The notes below the pieces were generated by a model. That model was not told the DNA's origin. It was given only the letters and a program-made list of their open reading frames with translations, and made no database searches. From an uncultured bacterium (GTDB lineage Bacteria; Cyanobacteriota; Vampirovibrionia; Gastranaerophilales; Gastranaerophilaceae), in the NCBI GenBank assembly GCA_902794035.1, contig CADBFN010000006.1, positions 420 to 62,074 on the forward strand: 61,655 nucleotides of DNA, given 5' to 3'. Each line of letters starts with the position of its first letter. Position 1 is the first letter of the stretch. Below are positions 1-8,682 of the stretch, in pieces. The position numbers and the translations under genes were made by a program.

Positions 1-689
1 ACGGTCTAAAAAATTGTATCGGATTTATAGATGTCAATGGTGTCAGCTTACCTAATAAAGAAGTTACCTGTGCTGATGGAACATCTTCATTAGATGTTTA
101 TACACCATGTACCTTAAAGACAACGGGTTCGAAGATTGGAGATGTATATCCGATAGTTTTTCATAACGGAACGGTAGAACCTGCTACAAATGCAGGACTT
201 GCCCAAATTGGCGCACTCAGAGAACTAACAGATGCCGAAAAACTAGCAAAACGTCGTCAATTTGACAAATGGGTTGCAGAACCTGTTTTAACTCCAATGA
301 GTGAAGCAGATTGTAATGCTAAAAAAGCATCGTTGGGAATACAAAACTGCAGACCTGGTGGTGACGATTATTTTGCAGCCGCAGCAGAAAAATGTGGCGG
401 AGTTCAAAACTTACCAACAGTGGATGACTTATATGAATTATCTAAAACAATTTATGGAGAATCAAACTGTAATGATTCAACAAAACGATGTGATGGCACC
501 GCAGATTTCAGCAAACTACCTGAGAGCTTTTCGGGCTTAGGCTCCTCATGGGAACGCTTGTGGTCCGGCCATGAAATCAGCTCAATCTACGTAAGAGAGC
601 GTGCCTTCTACAGTTCTAGCTCGACTATGGCCGACTTCCATCGCCACAATTCGACAATTAGGGCCGTTTGTGTGGGTGATTTGAAGTGA
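1..689 (+). CDS. Large prepilin-like protein with variable C-terminal domain (5' end outside window)
   Basis: The reading frame is open from the left edge (first full codon at base 3) to TGA at 687-689, so the start and pilin leader are missing. The visible part closely matches the C-terminal half of the prepilin at 50725-52025. Shared pieces are the NCIGFIDVNG block, the CTLKTTGSK.GDVYP segment and FH.GTVEPATNAG. A C-terminal domain follows with CGGVQN, LGSSW, LWSG and RAVCVGD. The last 47 residues align without gaps to the other copy but differ at 22 positions scattered in blocks. I infer a surface pseudopilin whose C-terminal domain is lectin-like (DUF1566/FGE-like in style) and exposed. 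The internal ATG at 297 is not the true start. No terminator hairpin of ordinary form follows; a short CAGTAG/CTACTG stem lies at 708-722. Confidence 0.75.
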   Translation, partial: GLKNCIGFIDVNGVSLPNKEVTCADGTSSLDVYTPCTLKTTGSKIGDVYPIVFHNGTVEPATNAGLAQIGALRELTDAEKLAKRRQFDKWVAEPVLTPMSEADCNAKKASLGIQNCRPGGDDYFAAAAEKCGGVQNLPTVDDLYELSKTIYGESNCNDSTKRCDGTADFSKLPESFSGLGSSWERLWSGHEISSIYVRERAFYSSSSTMADFHRHNSTIRAVCVGDLK

Positions 690-780
690 TTTAATAATTT
701 ACTCTCTCAGTAGGTTCTACTGTCCAAATAAAAATATTGTCATTGCGAGCCCGTCAGGGCGTGGCAATCCCATCAAATCA

Positions 781-840
781 ACCCTCACCCGCATTTCTAA
801 GAAATTAAAATTTCAAGAACTGCTCCCTCTCCCAAAGGGA
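781..840 (+). repeat. 60-bp dispersed repeat B, copy 1
   Basis: It begins ACCCTCACCCGCATTTC and ends in CCCTCTCCCAAAGGGA. It is identical to 1201-1260 except at one base (836 versus 1256). The last part forms a near-perfect hairpin with the following GAGGG (826-846). Confidence 0.9.
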
Positions 841-1200
841 GAGGGTAGAATTTGTTAATGAACGAATGTGAATTTACAAATTTGGGTGAGGGGTGTTCCC
901 CGTAAGGGGTAATAAGCATTATCCTCTCTCATTTTTCAAATGTTCGAAATAAATTTTTCACATTGAAAAATTACTCTCCCCCTAGGGGAGAAATAAAAAA
1001 TCATGACATTGCGAGCCCGTCAGGGCGCGGCAATCCAGTTGTTTTATAATTCAAAATCAGAATAAAATATACTTTTTTAACTTAATGTAATAAAAAGCTT
1101 GATTACTTCGTCGGGCAATCCTTTGCCCTCCTCGTAATGACATGTATCTTTTTTGCAGTGGTTTGTTTATACGCATCAAATTGCAAATAATACAAATTCA

Positions 1201-1260
1201 ACCCTCACCCGCATTTCTAAGAAATTAAAATTTCAAGAACTGCTCCCTCTCCCAATGGGA
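1201..1260 (+). repeat. 60-bp dispersed repeat B, copy 2
   Basis: It matches 781-840 at 59 of 60 bases. Here the right arm of the hairpin is interrupted after GGGA by repeat C, whereas copy 1 continues straight into GAGGG. Confidence 0.9.
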
Positions 1261-1333
1261 TACAAAGCGAACCAACGAACTTGTGAGTTGCGTGAGCCTG
1301 TATGCCGTATGGCTGAGGGGTGGGGTGAGGGGT
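1257..1333 (+). repeat. 77-bp dispersed repeat C, copy 1
   Basis: The unit starts GGGATACAAAGCG, contains the self-complementary stretch GCCTGTATGCCGTATGGC, and ends GGGGTGAGGGGT. The same 77 bases occur at 52045-52121, and a reversed partial copy lies at 8544-8606. All three sit between genes, next to the CCCTCTCCC palindrome. This suggests a small non-autonomous mobile palindrome. Confidence 0.9.
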
Positions 1334-1686
1334 GAGAAATGTAGAAATGTAGGTTAGGTACGACAGGGATATAACCCCCTTTGCCTGACGGCATTTCCCC
1401 CTGAAAGGGGGCAAAAGGAAAAGGGAAAAAGGCATTTCCATTTTAAAAGGAGGCAAAGGAAGAAGGGATTCCCCCTAAAATGACCCTGCGGGCGAGGGGT
1501 GAGGTTGTCGCTCCTAATGACAATGATGCTTTATCATGTAATTATTGCTCCTCATAATGACATGACAGCAAGTAGGTCGGCATTGGTATGTCGAGGGTAT
1601 TACTTAATAGTAAATCTACACCTTATGTATGATATTTTTTCTGTTTTATTGCAAATTATGAGTGTAATTTATATGATTATTCTGTT

Positions 1687-3888
1687 ATGTCAGACGTCGA
1701 AACATTTAAAGAATTAAAAGAGCTTTTGATAGCTCAAAATCATTCAAGTGAAGATATTGCACTTGTTGAAAAAGCGTATAAATTTGCAAAAAAAACTCAT
1801 GACGGTCAATTCAGGGTTTCCGGCGAACCTTATATTATTCATCCTGTTGAAGTCGCAAAAATACTGGCAACACTTGAAGTTGATATTCATACGTTAATGG
1901 CTGCTTTTTTGCATGATGTACTTGAAGATACTGATACAAGTCCTGATACGATAAAAGAATTGTTTGGAGATGATGTTCTGGTCCTTGTTCAGGGGGTAAC
2001 AAAATTAGGAAAACTAAAATTTAAATCAAAAGAAGAACGTCAGGCTGAAAATTTTCGCAGATTGTTTATTGCGATGGCAAATGACATAAGAGTTATATTT
2101 TTAAAGCTTGCTGACAGGCTTCATAATATGCGGACTCTCAATTTTATGAACCCTGAAAAACAGAAAAAAATTGCACGTGAAACTCTTGATATTTTCGCAC
2201 CATTAGCAAACCGCTTGGGTATTTACACTATAAAAGCAGAGTTAGAAGATTTATCGCTTAAATATTTAGAGCCTGAAAAATATTTTGAAATAGCTCAGCT
2301 TGTTGCCCAAACCAAAGCTGACAGAGAATCTACAGTCAATGAATTAATAGATAAAATTTCTCGTGATGTTGAAAAAAGCGGTATAAAAGCACAAATTACA
2401 GGCAGGGCAAAGCATTATTACAGTATTTATGCAAAAATGAAACGCCAAAACATCACGTTTAATGATTTGTATGATGTAACGGCGGTTCGTGTAATTGTTG
2501 ATACAATTAAAGAATGCTATGAAGTTTTGGGGATAATTCATTCCCAGTTCAAACCAATCCCGGGAAGATTCAAAGATTATATAGCAATGCCAAAAGGCAA
2601 CATGTATCAGTCTTTACATACGTCAGTAATAGGCCCGAGGTTAAAACCGCTTGAAGTTCAGATTAGAACCTGGGATATGCACAGAACTGCTGAATATGGT
2701 GTGGCTGCACACTGGAGATATAAAGAAAAAGGTTCTCAAAAAGCTGATGCCACGACTGATAAACAGTTTTCCTGGCTTCACAAACTTGTTGAATACGATA
2801 AAGAAGTATCGAGTGCAAAAGATTATGTCAGCAGTGTAAAGCTTGATTTATTCTCGGATCAGGTTTTTGCCTTTACTCCGAACGGAGATATTTATGATTT
2901 CCCAAAAGATGCAACCTGTGTTGATTTTGCATACAGAATTCATACAGATGTCGGTCATAAAACTGTCGGAGCTTTAATTAACGGAAGAATAGTGCCTTTA
3001 AGTACAAAATTAAATAATGGCGATATTGTAGAAGTTTTGACCTCAAAAACTCCTGCCCCACGATTAGACTGGCTAACATTTGTTGTTACAAAACAGGCAT
3101 CTTCAAAAATTAAGCAGTGGTTTAAGAAAAATAACAGAGATGAACATATTAATCTTGGGAAATCCAGTCTTGAACATGAATTAACAAAGGCTGTATTTGA
3201 CGAAAATGTAAAAAATGGTGAATTTGAAAAAATTGCCAAAATAATGAACTATCAATCGGCAGATGATTTGTTTGCTGCCTTGGGGTATGGTGAAACAACG
3301 GTCAGTAAAATTACCAATAAACTTAAAAAACCTGAAGAAAAATCCATTGAGGATTCATTTCACAAATCTCATAAAAAAGGTTCTAATAAAGATATAATAG
3401 GGTTAGAAGGATTATTATATTCATTTGCCAGATGTTGTTCACCAATCCCAGGGGAACCAATTGTCGGAGTTGTTACCCGTAATAAAGGGGTCACTGTTCA
3501 CAGGGTTGATTGCAAGACTTTAGAAACAATTCCGCCTGAACGTATGATGGATATAAAATGGGCAGGAATAAATACCAATAAAACTTATACAACCACTATA
3601 AGAGTAGAAACTGCCGAAAAATTAGGGCTTTTAAAAGATGTTATTTCTGCTGTGTCAGATAATAACACAAACATTGTTAATGCAAATATTAAAACAAAAA
3701 ATCACGTTGGGATTATCGAAATAGGTATAGAACTTGATAATATTGATACTTTAAAAAAAGTTATCAATTGTATTCAGTCACTGCCTGATGTATATAGCGT
3801 AAAACGAATTCAAACATCCGCAAATATGATAAAAAATACTTCTGCAAGCAAACCGCAGAAAAAAAATAATAAGAATAAGAAAAATTAG
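1687..3888 (+). CDS. relA: Bifunctional (p)ppGpp synthetase/hydrolase, RelA/SpoT family
   Basis: This enzyme makes and degrades the stringent-response alarmone (p)ppGpp. At 733 residues it has the usual full length for a long Rel/Spo protein. The HD hydrolase domain covers roughly residues 25-190, with HD at 76-77 (FLHDVLEDTD). The synthetase domain lies at about 235-360 with KHYYSIYAKM, YDVTAVRV and GRFKDYIAMPK. The R-x-K-D form (RFKD) is the one seen in bifunctional Rel/SpoT rather than in synthetase-only RelA. A TGS domain follows at about 385-450 and a C-terminal ACT domain at about 645-720; the CCSPIPG motif precedes the ACT domain. The tail is lysine-rich. I see no clear ribosome binding site before ATG 1687. 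The nfeD-like gene begins 11 bases downstream, so the three genes to 5930 may be cotranscribed. Confidence 0.95.
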   Translation: MSDVETFKELKELLIAQNHSSEDIALVEKAYKFAKKTHDGQFRVSGEPYIIHPVEVAKILATLEVDIHTLMAAFLHDVLEDTDTSPDTIKELFGDDVLVLVQGVTKLGKLKFKSKEERQAENFRRLFIAMANDIRVIFLKLADRLHNMRTLNFMNPEKQKKIARETLDIFAPLANRLGIYTIKAELEDLSLKYLEPEKYFEIAQLVAQTKADRESTVNELIDKISRDVEKSGIKAQITGRAKHYYSIYAKMKRQNITFNDLYDVTAVRVIVDTIKECYEVLGIIHSQFKPIPGRFKDYIAMPKGNMYQSLHTSVIGPRLKPLEVQIRTWDMHRTAEYGVAAHWRYKEKGSQKADATTDKQFSWLHKLVEYDKEVSSAKDYVSSVKLDLFSDQVFAFTPNGDIYDFPKDATCVDFAYRIHTDVGHKTVGALINGRIVPLSTKLNNGDIVEVLTSKTPAPRLDWLTFVVTKQASSKIKQWFKKNNRDEHINLGKSSLEHELTKAVFDENVKNGEFEKIAKIMNYQSADDLFAALGYGETTVSKITNKLKKPEEKSIEDSFHKSHKKGSNKDIIGLEGLLYSFARCCSPIPGEPIVGVVTRNKGVTVHRVDCKTLETIPPERMMDIKWAGINTNKTYTTTIRVETAEKLGLLKDVISAVSDNNTNIVNANIKTKNHVGIIEIGIELDNIDTLKKVINCIQSLPDVYSVKRIQTSANMIKNTSASKPQKKNNKNKKN

Positions 3889-3899
3889 GAGGATAATAT

Positions 3900-4457
3900 A
3901 TGGAAATTATTACACAAAATGCAATTCAGTATTATTACTATTTAGCTTGGTTCGCTACGATATTTTTTGTTATAAAACTTGTAATTTTTATGGTATTTGG
4001 TGCCGGAGATTCTGAAGTCAGTGCAGATTTCAATACTGAAACAGATACTGATACATCATTCAGTTTTATTTCTTTACAGACAATTTTAGCCTTCTTAATG
4101 GGTTTTGGCTGGATGGGTTATGCGGCTTTAAAATCATTTAATATGAATCAACTTGCAACATTTGGCAGCGCGTTTGGCGTTGGTCTTATATTTATGTTCG
4201 GTACTGCATATCTGATGATGTTAGTAAAAAAACTTGAAAAAACTGTCAAAAAAGATAAAACAACTGCAATTGATAAAGTGGGCAAAGCTTATACTGATTT
4301 TGCTCCAAAAGGTCAGGGACGTATTGAAATTGAAGTTAATGGTCAATTAACAGTAGCTGAAGCAATAAATAATACAGATGTTGAAATCAAATCTTTTGAT
4401 GCGGTTAAGGTTGTTAAAGTAGAAAATGAATTGTTATATATAGAAAAAGTAGTATAA
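3900..4457 (+). CDS. NfeD/YqiJ-like membrane protein with C-terminal OB-fold
   Basis: This 185-residue protein has hydrophobic segments at about residues 12-35, 58-80 and 88-108. A short soluble domain follows (about 120-185) with the beta-rich pattern expected for an NfeD-type OB-fold (VGKAYTDFAPKGQGRIEIEV). Proteins of this kind are usually encoded next to flotillins and are thought to act with them in membrane microdomains; here flotillin starts 18 bases downstream. AGGAGG lies just upstream of ATG 3900. Assignment rests on topology and neighbourhood rather than a strong signature. Confidence 0.75.
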   Translation: MEIITQNAIQYYYYLAWFATIFFVIKLVIFMVFGAGDSEVSADFNTETDTDTSFSFISLQTILAFLMGFGWMGYAALKSFNMNQLATFGSAFGVGLIFMFGTAYLMMLVKKLEKTVKKDKTTAIDKVGKAYTDFAPKGQGRIEIEVNGQLTVAEAINNTDVEIKSFDAVKVVKVENELLYIEKVV

Positions 4458-4475
4458 GGAAGGAGAGTATAAACA

Positions 4476-5930
4476 ATGGAAGGAATTTTTGGCTTAATTG
4501 TGGCAGCAGTCTTAATATTGATTGCAGTATTTGCATTCGTGGCAAATCAATACAAAAGATGCCCTTCAAACAAAATTATCGTAGTTTACGGTAAAACAGG
4601 CGGCGAAAGAACCGCAAAATGTGTACACGGCGGAGGTACATTCATAATTCCGTTAATTCAGGATTATGGTGTTCTATCTCTTGAACCTATGACAACGGAT
4701 ATTGACCTTAAAGGTGCGTTGTCAAAAGGTAATATCCGTGTTGCAGTACCATCTACATTTACGTTTGGTATTTCAACAGAACCTACAATCATGATAAACG
4801 CAGCAGAACGTTTGCTTGGTTTATCAAGAAGTGAAGTAATTACTCAGGCAAGTGATATCATTTTAGGTCAATTACGTCTTGCTATTGCAACATTATCAAT
4901 TGAAGAAATCAACCAGGATCGTGAAAAATTCTTAGAACAAATTAACGCAAACGTTAATACAGAGTTGAAAAAAATTGGTCTTGAAATTATCAACGTAAAC
5001 ATCAAAGATATTACCGATGAATCAGGGTATATCGATGCTATCGGTCGTAAGGCTGCAGCAGAAGCAATAAACAAAGCAAAAGTTGAAGTTGCACAACAGG
5101 AAAAACTTGGTGCAGTCGGTGAAGCTGAAGCTAATAAAGAAAAAGAAGTACAGGTTGCACAACAAAGTGCAATGACCGAAATCGGTAAAACAAACGCTTC
5201 AAAAGAACAACGTATTAAAACCGCTGATTTGGAAGCTCAGGCTGTTGAAGGTGAAAACATCGCAAAAGCAAATATCGCAGAATATAATGCAACCTTATCA
5301 GTAAAACAGGCAGATGCGTTCAGAGAAGGGGAAGTCGCAAAAGCAAACGCTCAACGTGACGTTTTACTTGCTCAAAAAGAACAAGAAGAAGCAAAACTGA
5401 AAAAAGAAGAACTTGCAAGACAAGAAGTTGAAAAATTAAAGATTCAGGTACAGGCTGATGCAGAAGCAGAAAAATTAAGACGCGTCGCAAACGGTCAGGC
5501 AGATGCCATCAAAGCGAAATACTTTGCTGAAGCTGAAGGTGTGAAGGCTGTATTGGAAGCCAAAGCACAAGGTTATGCTGATTTAGTCAGAATTTCAAAT
5601 AACAGACCTGAGATTGCTACAAGCTTCTTGATGATTGAAAAAATTCAGGACCTTGTTGCAAAACAAGTTGAAGCAATCAAAAATATTAAATTTGATAAAA
5701 TTACTGTTTGGGACGGAGGAGCAGGTTCTGCTAACGGTTCTACAACTGCAAATTTCATGAGAGATTTAATCAAATCACTCCCTGCAATGCACGATTTGGC
5801 TACTCAGGCAGGAATTGAATTACCGTCTGTATTAGGTAAAGTTGATAACGGAATCGATGAAATAAAAGTTGCATCAACTCCTGTGAAAGACAAACCTGAT
5901 ACTCCTGTTATTAAAAAAGAAAATAAATAA
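4476..5930 (+). CDS. floT: Flotillin-like SPFH-domain protein
   Basis: The 484-residue protein has one N-terminal membrane segment (about residues 3-23), then an SPFH/PHB domain (about 30-210). A long Ala/Glu-rich coiled coil (about 210-370) carries the repeated A-E-A-E pattern typical of flotillins (AEAEKLRRVANGQ, AEAEGVKAVLEAKAQGYA). Flotillins scaffold membrane microdomains and influence secretion and membrane fluidity. AAGGAGAG precedes ATG 4476 at good spacing. The C-terminal tail (about 440-484) is polar and low in complexity. A strong bidirectional hairpin follows at once. Confidence 0.92.
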   Translation: MEGIFGLIVAAVLILIAVFAFVANQYKRCPSNKIIVVYGKTGGERTAKCVHGGGTFIIPLIQDYGVLSLEPMTTDIDLKGALSKGNIRVAVPSTFTFGISTEPTIMINAAERLLGLSRSEVITQASDIILGQLRLAIATLSIEEINQDREKFLEQINANVNTELKKIGLEIINVNIKDITDESGYIDAIGRKAAAEAINKAKVEVAQQEKLGAVGEAEANKEKEVQVAQQSAMTEIGKTNASKEQRIKTADLEAQAVEGENIAKANIAEYNATLSVKQADAFREGEVAKANAQRDVLLAQKEQEEAKLKKEELARQEVEKLKIQVQADAEAEKLRRVANGQADAIKAKYFAEAEGVKAVLEAKAQGYADLVRISNNRPEIATSFLMIEKIQDLVAKQVEAIKNIKFDKITVWDGGAGSANGSTTANFMRDLIKSLPAMHDLATQAGIELPSVLGKVDNGIDEIKVASTPVKDKPDTPVIKKENK

Positions 5931-5945
5931 AATTTTTAACAAATA

Positions 5946-5978
5946 AAAATGCGGATAGGTATTACCTATCCGCATTTT
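5946..5978. terminator. Bidirectional intrinsic terminator between flotillin and the coiled-coil gene
   Basis: A perfect 15-bp stem (AAAATGCGGATAGGT and its complement) has a 3-base loop. It has A runs on the left and T runs on the right, so it can end transcription from both sides. It ends two bases before the stop codon of the minus-strand gene. Confidence 0.92.
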
Positions 5979-5980
5979 GT

Positions 5981-7786
5981 TTATACCGTTACACCTTTTG
6001 CCGCATTTCGTCTGTCTATTTCAGCTTGGATTTTTGCGACTTCAGCTGTGTCGCCCATTCGTTTTGAACTTTCTAACAAGTTTTGTAAATATAGGTCAGA
6101 AGCTGTTGTCAGGTCTTTAACTTTCCCTTTAACAATTACTTCTTGTATGTCTCCACCATTAATTGTGTGATCTGCTCCCTGACCAACATTGCCTGCATTC
6201 GTATTGCCTGCATCTGTATTGTCTGCAACATTACCTGCATCGCTTGCACCTGCGTTTGCGTTGCTTGCATTTACGGCGCCCGCATTGTTGTTATTTGTTG
6301 CTGAAGGGTGTTTCTTTTCATATTTATCAGCGGCTTTGTTTGCTTTTTCCTGAAGTTTAGTGGCTTTAACTAAGTTATCTTTTAAAGTTTTCATTTGGGT
6401 TTCATATTCTTTACATTGAGCAACAACTCCATTAGCATCGTCTAATGCTGCTTTTGCTTCTATGTATGTAGATTGACATGTATCTGCTGTTGATTTTGCC
6501 GCATCATATGATTTTTGTGCTCTTTCAACATTTGACTCTGCGTCTTTGCATTGTTTAGCAGCATCTTTGCATGCTGAGTCATCTTGGCTCAATTTATCAA
6601 GCAGCTGATTCTTTGTATCTCTTGCTGCATTTACATTTTTGTCTGCTTCTGTTAATTCTGTTTCTGCATCTTTAAGTTTCTGTTCTGCATTTTCGACTGC
6701 TGATTGAGCCTTTTGTTCAGCATCTTTTGCAGCTTCTAGTGCAGATTTTGCTGCTGCTTTTTGTGCAGAATGTTTTCCGTCATCCGGAATCGCATCATAA
6801 GATTGCTGAGCAGATGCTACATTAGCTTGTGCCTGAGTTAGGCCGGATTTTGCAGTTGCAAGTGATGTTTTGCATTCGCTAACTGCTGTTTGTTTTTGTT
6901 CTTTAATGTTTTCTTTTGCCGTTAAATCACTACATGCAGATTTGTATTCAGCATTATCTTTTGATAAAACATCATCTAATCTTGCTCGGTTTTCTTTTGC
7001 TCCTTTAAGTACACCCTGTCTGGTACCAACTTCTTTATTTGCCGCATTTTTATCTGTTTCAGCTGCATCTAAATCTGATTGTAATTTTGTTTGATTACTC
7101 ATTGCATCAGCCTGACGTCCTTTTAATATATTAAAGTTAGCTTCTGCATTGTTTACATCATTAAATGCACTTGAAACTAAATTCTTAGCACTGTTTCTCA
7201 AAGCTCCCGGATCCATGCTTTCTGATTTCATATAGGCTTCAACTGAGCTATAATTAGAACTGAATGATGAACCAAATGAGCTTGCAGTTGCTATGCCTGA
7301 TGCTCCTATAGCACCCGTATCAACCGGAGTATAATTTCCGAAAGCATTGCTCATTGCATTATCTATTGCAGCACCTTGGGATTTTGCTTTTGCTCCGCCT
7401 AATTGATTTATACCCATCATTGCCATTGGCAACATGCCCGCAAGTGTTCCTAATACGGAACCGATATTTGCTGAATTTGATGGTTGGAAACTAATATCTC
7501 TTGTATATGAACCGCTAACAACAGGTGCAGATAAACCTCTCACCTGGCCTGCAGGTCTGTTTACCATTCTTGAAATTTGACCCGCGCTAGCGTATTTTGA
7601 GCCTCTGCCTATAGGATTTGATTTGGTAAATAAACCGTTTGCTCCAAATCCGCCGCTGTTACCTCTTACCAATGATGCCATACCGCCTCTGTTTGCGCTT
7701 ATATTTGCAGCCACAGAGCCGGTGCTGAAGTTTGATTTCATCTTCAGTCCGCCACTATTCAGTTGTCGTATGGCATTCATACTCAT
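5981..7786 (-). CDS. Long coiled-coil protein of unknown function with Asn/Ala/Gly repeats
   Basis: This 601-residue protein matches no family I recognise. Residues 1-110 are Ser/Gly/Asn-rich with no signal peptide. A short hydrophobic patch (GTLAGMLPMAMMGINQLGG) sits near residue 120. From about 195 to 495 the sequence is an almost continuous Ala/Lys/Asp/Gln coiled coil, rich in cysteine-containing heptads (SACSDLTAKE, DSACKDAAKQCKDAES). Then come 30-odd residues of degenerate NAGN/DAGN repeats, encoded by 12-bp DNA repeats at about 6180-6290, and a basic tail. The start at 7786 has AGAGAG upstream. Architecture resembles surface or phage-like structural proteins, but nothing proves export. 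Confidence 0.75.
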   Translation of the reverse strand: MSMNAIRQLNSGGLKMKSNFSTGSVAANISANRGGMASLVRGNSGGFGANGLFTKSNPIGRGSKYASAGQISRMVNRPAGQVRGLSAPVVSGSYTRDISFQPSNSANIGSVLGTLAGMLPMAMMGINQLGGAKAKSQGAAIDNAMSNAFGNYTPVDTGAIGASGIATASSFGSSFSSNYSSVEAYMKSESMDPGALRNSAKNLVSSAFNDVNNAEANFNILKGRQADAMSNQTKLQSDLDAAETDKNAANKEVGTRQGVLKGAKENRARLDDVLSKDNAEYKSACSDLTAKENIKEQKQTAVSECKTSLATAKSGLTQAQANVASAQQSYDAIPDDGKHSAQKAAAKSALEAAKDAEQKAQSAVENAEQKLKDAETELTEADKNVNAARDTKNQLLDKLSQDDSACKDAAKQCKDAESNVERAQKSYDAAKSTADTCQSTYIEAKAALDDANGVVAQCKEYETQMKTLKDNLVKATKLQEKANKAADKYEKKHPSATNNNNAGAVNASNANAGASDAGNVADNTDAGNTNAGNVGQGADHTINGGDIQEVIVKGKVKDLTTASDLYLQNLLESSKRMGDTAEVAKIQAEIDRRNAAKGVTV

Positions 7787-7893
7787 GTTAAACTCTCTCT
7801 TATTTAACTCTCATTAATATAAAAAAAAGTGAAAAGCCTTAATTTCACATGCTCTTCACTTTGTTACAATTGTTTACAATTAATTTAATATTA

Positions 7894-8523
7894 CTATTCT
7901 ATATAATCTAATATCAAACTTAAATCTTTATCTTTTATTATTATATCTGCATTTTCATTTACTATAGGTTTGGCGCAAAACCCAACCCTTTTTCCTGCAT
8001 ATTCAAACATACTTAAATCATTTGCACCATCACCGACTGCAATTGTATTTTCTTTTGATACATTCAATAACTTTTGCAGTCTTTGCAGCATTTGTCCTTT
8101 GCTGTTATTAAACATCATTTCGCCGCCGACTTGTCCTGTCAAAAGTCCGTCTTTTGAGTGTAAAATGTTTGCAAATTCTCCGTCTAAGCCCAGAATTTCT
8201 GCAAACATTTTTGTCGCGTTTCTAAATCCTCCAGAAAAACAAACTACTTTGTAATCCTTTTGTTTTAATCCTGAAACAACTTCTTTTGCTCCGTTCATAA
8301 GCGGTAAATTCTTACAAATTTCATCAACTTTTGCTACAGGCAAACCTTTAAAAAAGGATACTCTTTCTGTTAAACTCTCGAAAAAATCCAATTCCCCACG
8401 CATTGCTCTGTCGGTAATGGCTTTGACTTTTTGTTCAATACCGATTTCTTTGGCAAAAAATTCCAATGTTTCGCCATCCATTAATGTTGAATCAAAATCA
8501 AATACTGCAAGTTTATCTGTCAT
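7894..8523 (-). CDS. serB: Phosphoserine phosphatase (HAD superfamily)
   Basis: This enzyme carries out the last step of serine synthesis, hydrolysing phosphoserine to serine. The 209-residue HAD protein shows motif I FDFDSTLMDGE (residues 8-18), motif II SGGFR, a motif III lysine region around NNSKGQML, and motif IV GDGANDLSMF. There is no regulatory ACT domain, so it is the short form. It lies downstream of serA and a class V aminotransferase on the same strand, giving a complete three-step pathway. The 160 bases before its ATG are occupied by a repeat element and a degenerate copy of its own start region, and the GAGAGGGG before the ATG belongs to that repeat. Confidence 0.92.
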   Translation of the reverse strand: MTDKLAVFDFDSTLMDGETLEFFAKEIGIEQKVKAITDRAMRGELDFFESLTERVSFFKGLPVAKVDEICKNLPLMNGAKEVVSGLKQKDYKVVCFSGGFRNATKMFAEILGLDGEFANILHSKDGLLTGQVGGEMMFNNSKGQMLQRLQKLLNVSKENTIAVGDGANDLSMFEYAGKRVGFCAKPIVNENADIIIKDKDLSLILDYIE

Positions 8524-8543
8524 GTATTAAGCCCCTCTCCCTG

Positions 8544-8606
8544 CCCTCAGCCATACGGCATACAGGCTCACGCAACTCACAAGTTCGTTGGTTCGCTTTG
8601 TATCCC
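8544..8606 (-). repeat. Dispersed repeat C, partial copy between serA and serB
   Basis: These 63 bases are the reverse complement of the greater part of the 77-bp unit at 1257-1333 and 52045-52121. They lie inside the serA-serB gap. Palindromic CCCTCTCCC-type sequences lie on both sides, at about 8531-8547 and 8655-8680. Confidence 0.9.
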
Positions 8607-8628
8607 CAAAGGGGCGAGGGTGTTGTTT

Positions 8629-8664
8629 GCTGCAAGTTTGTTTGTCATTAATTAGCCCTCTCCC
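8629..8664 (-). repeat. Degenerate duplicate of the serB translation start
   Basis: On the minus strand, ATG at 8648 opens with MTNKLA, against MTDKLA for serB; 18 of the first 21 bases match. The GGGGAGAGGGCTAATTA just before it mirrors the sequence before the serB ATG. The copy continues into repeat C and stops after 23 codons. It looks like a duplicated insertion target, and could act as a leader ORF. Confidence 0.65.
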
Positions 8665-8682
8665 CAAAGGGGAAGGGAAGTG

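Larger units (their letters stand above)
690..1686. repeat. Gene-free stretch filled with dispersed palindromic repeats
   Basis: I see no convincing gene in these 997 bases; the short ORFs here are built from repeats. It holds two copies of a 30-bp unit starting CATTGCGAGCCCGTCAGG (741-770 and 1007-1036, one mismatch). Two copies of a 60-bp unit (781-840 and 1201-1260, one mismatch) lie exactly 420 bp apart. There is one copy of a 77-bp unit also found at 52045-52121. Small C/G hairpins sit at 826-846, 978-991 and 1397-1411. Several AATGACA-type fragments resemble the edges of common intergenic repeats. The region probably contains the 3' untranslated part of the pilin gene and the promoter of the gene at 1687. 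Confidence 0.8.

Noticed and set aside
1153-1456. Short ORFs on both strands in 1153-1456
   Set aside because: They are made of dispersed repeats and recur wherever the repeat does (for example near 52030-52134 and 8466-8651); no ribosome binding sites or protein-like composition.
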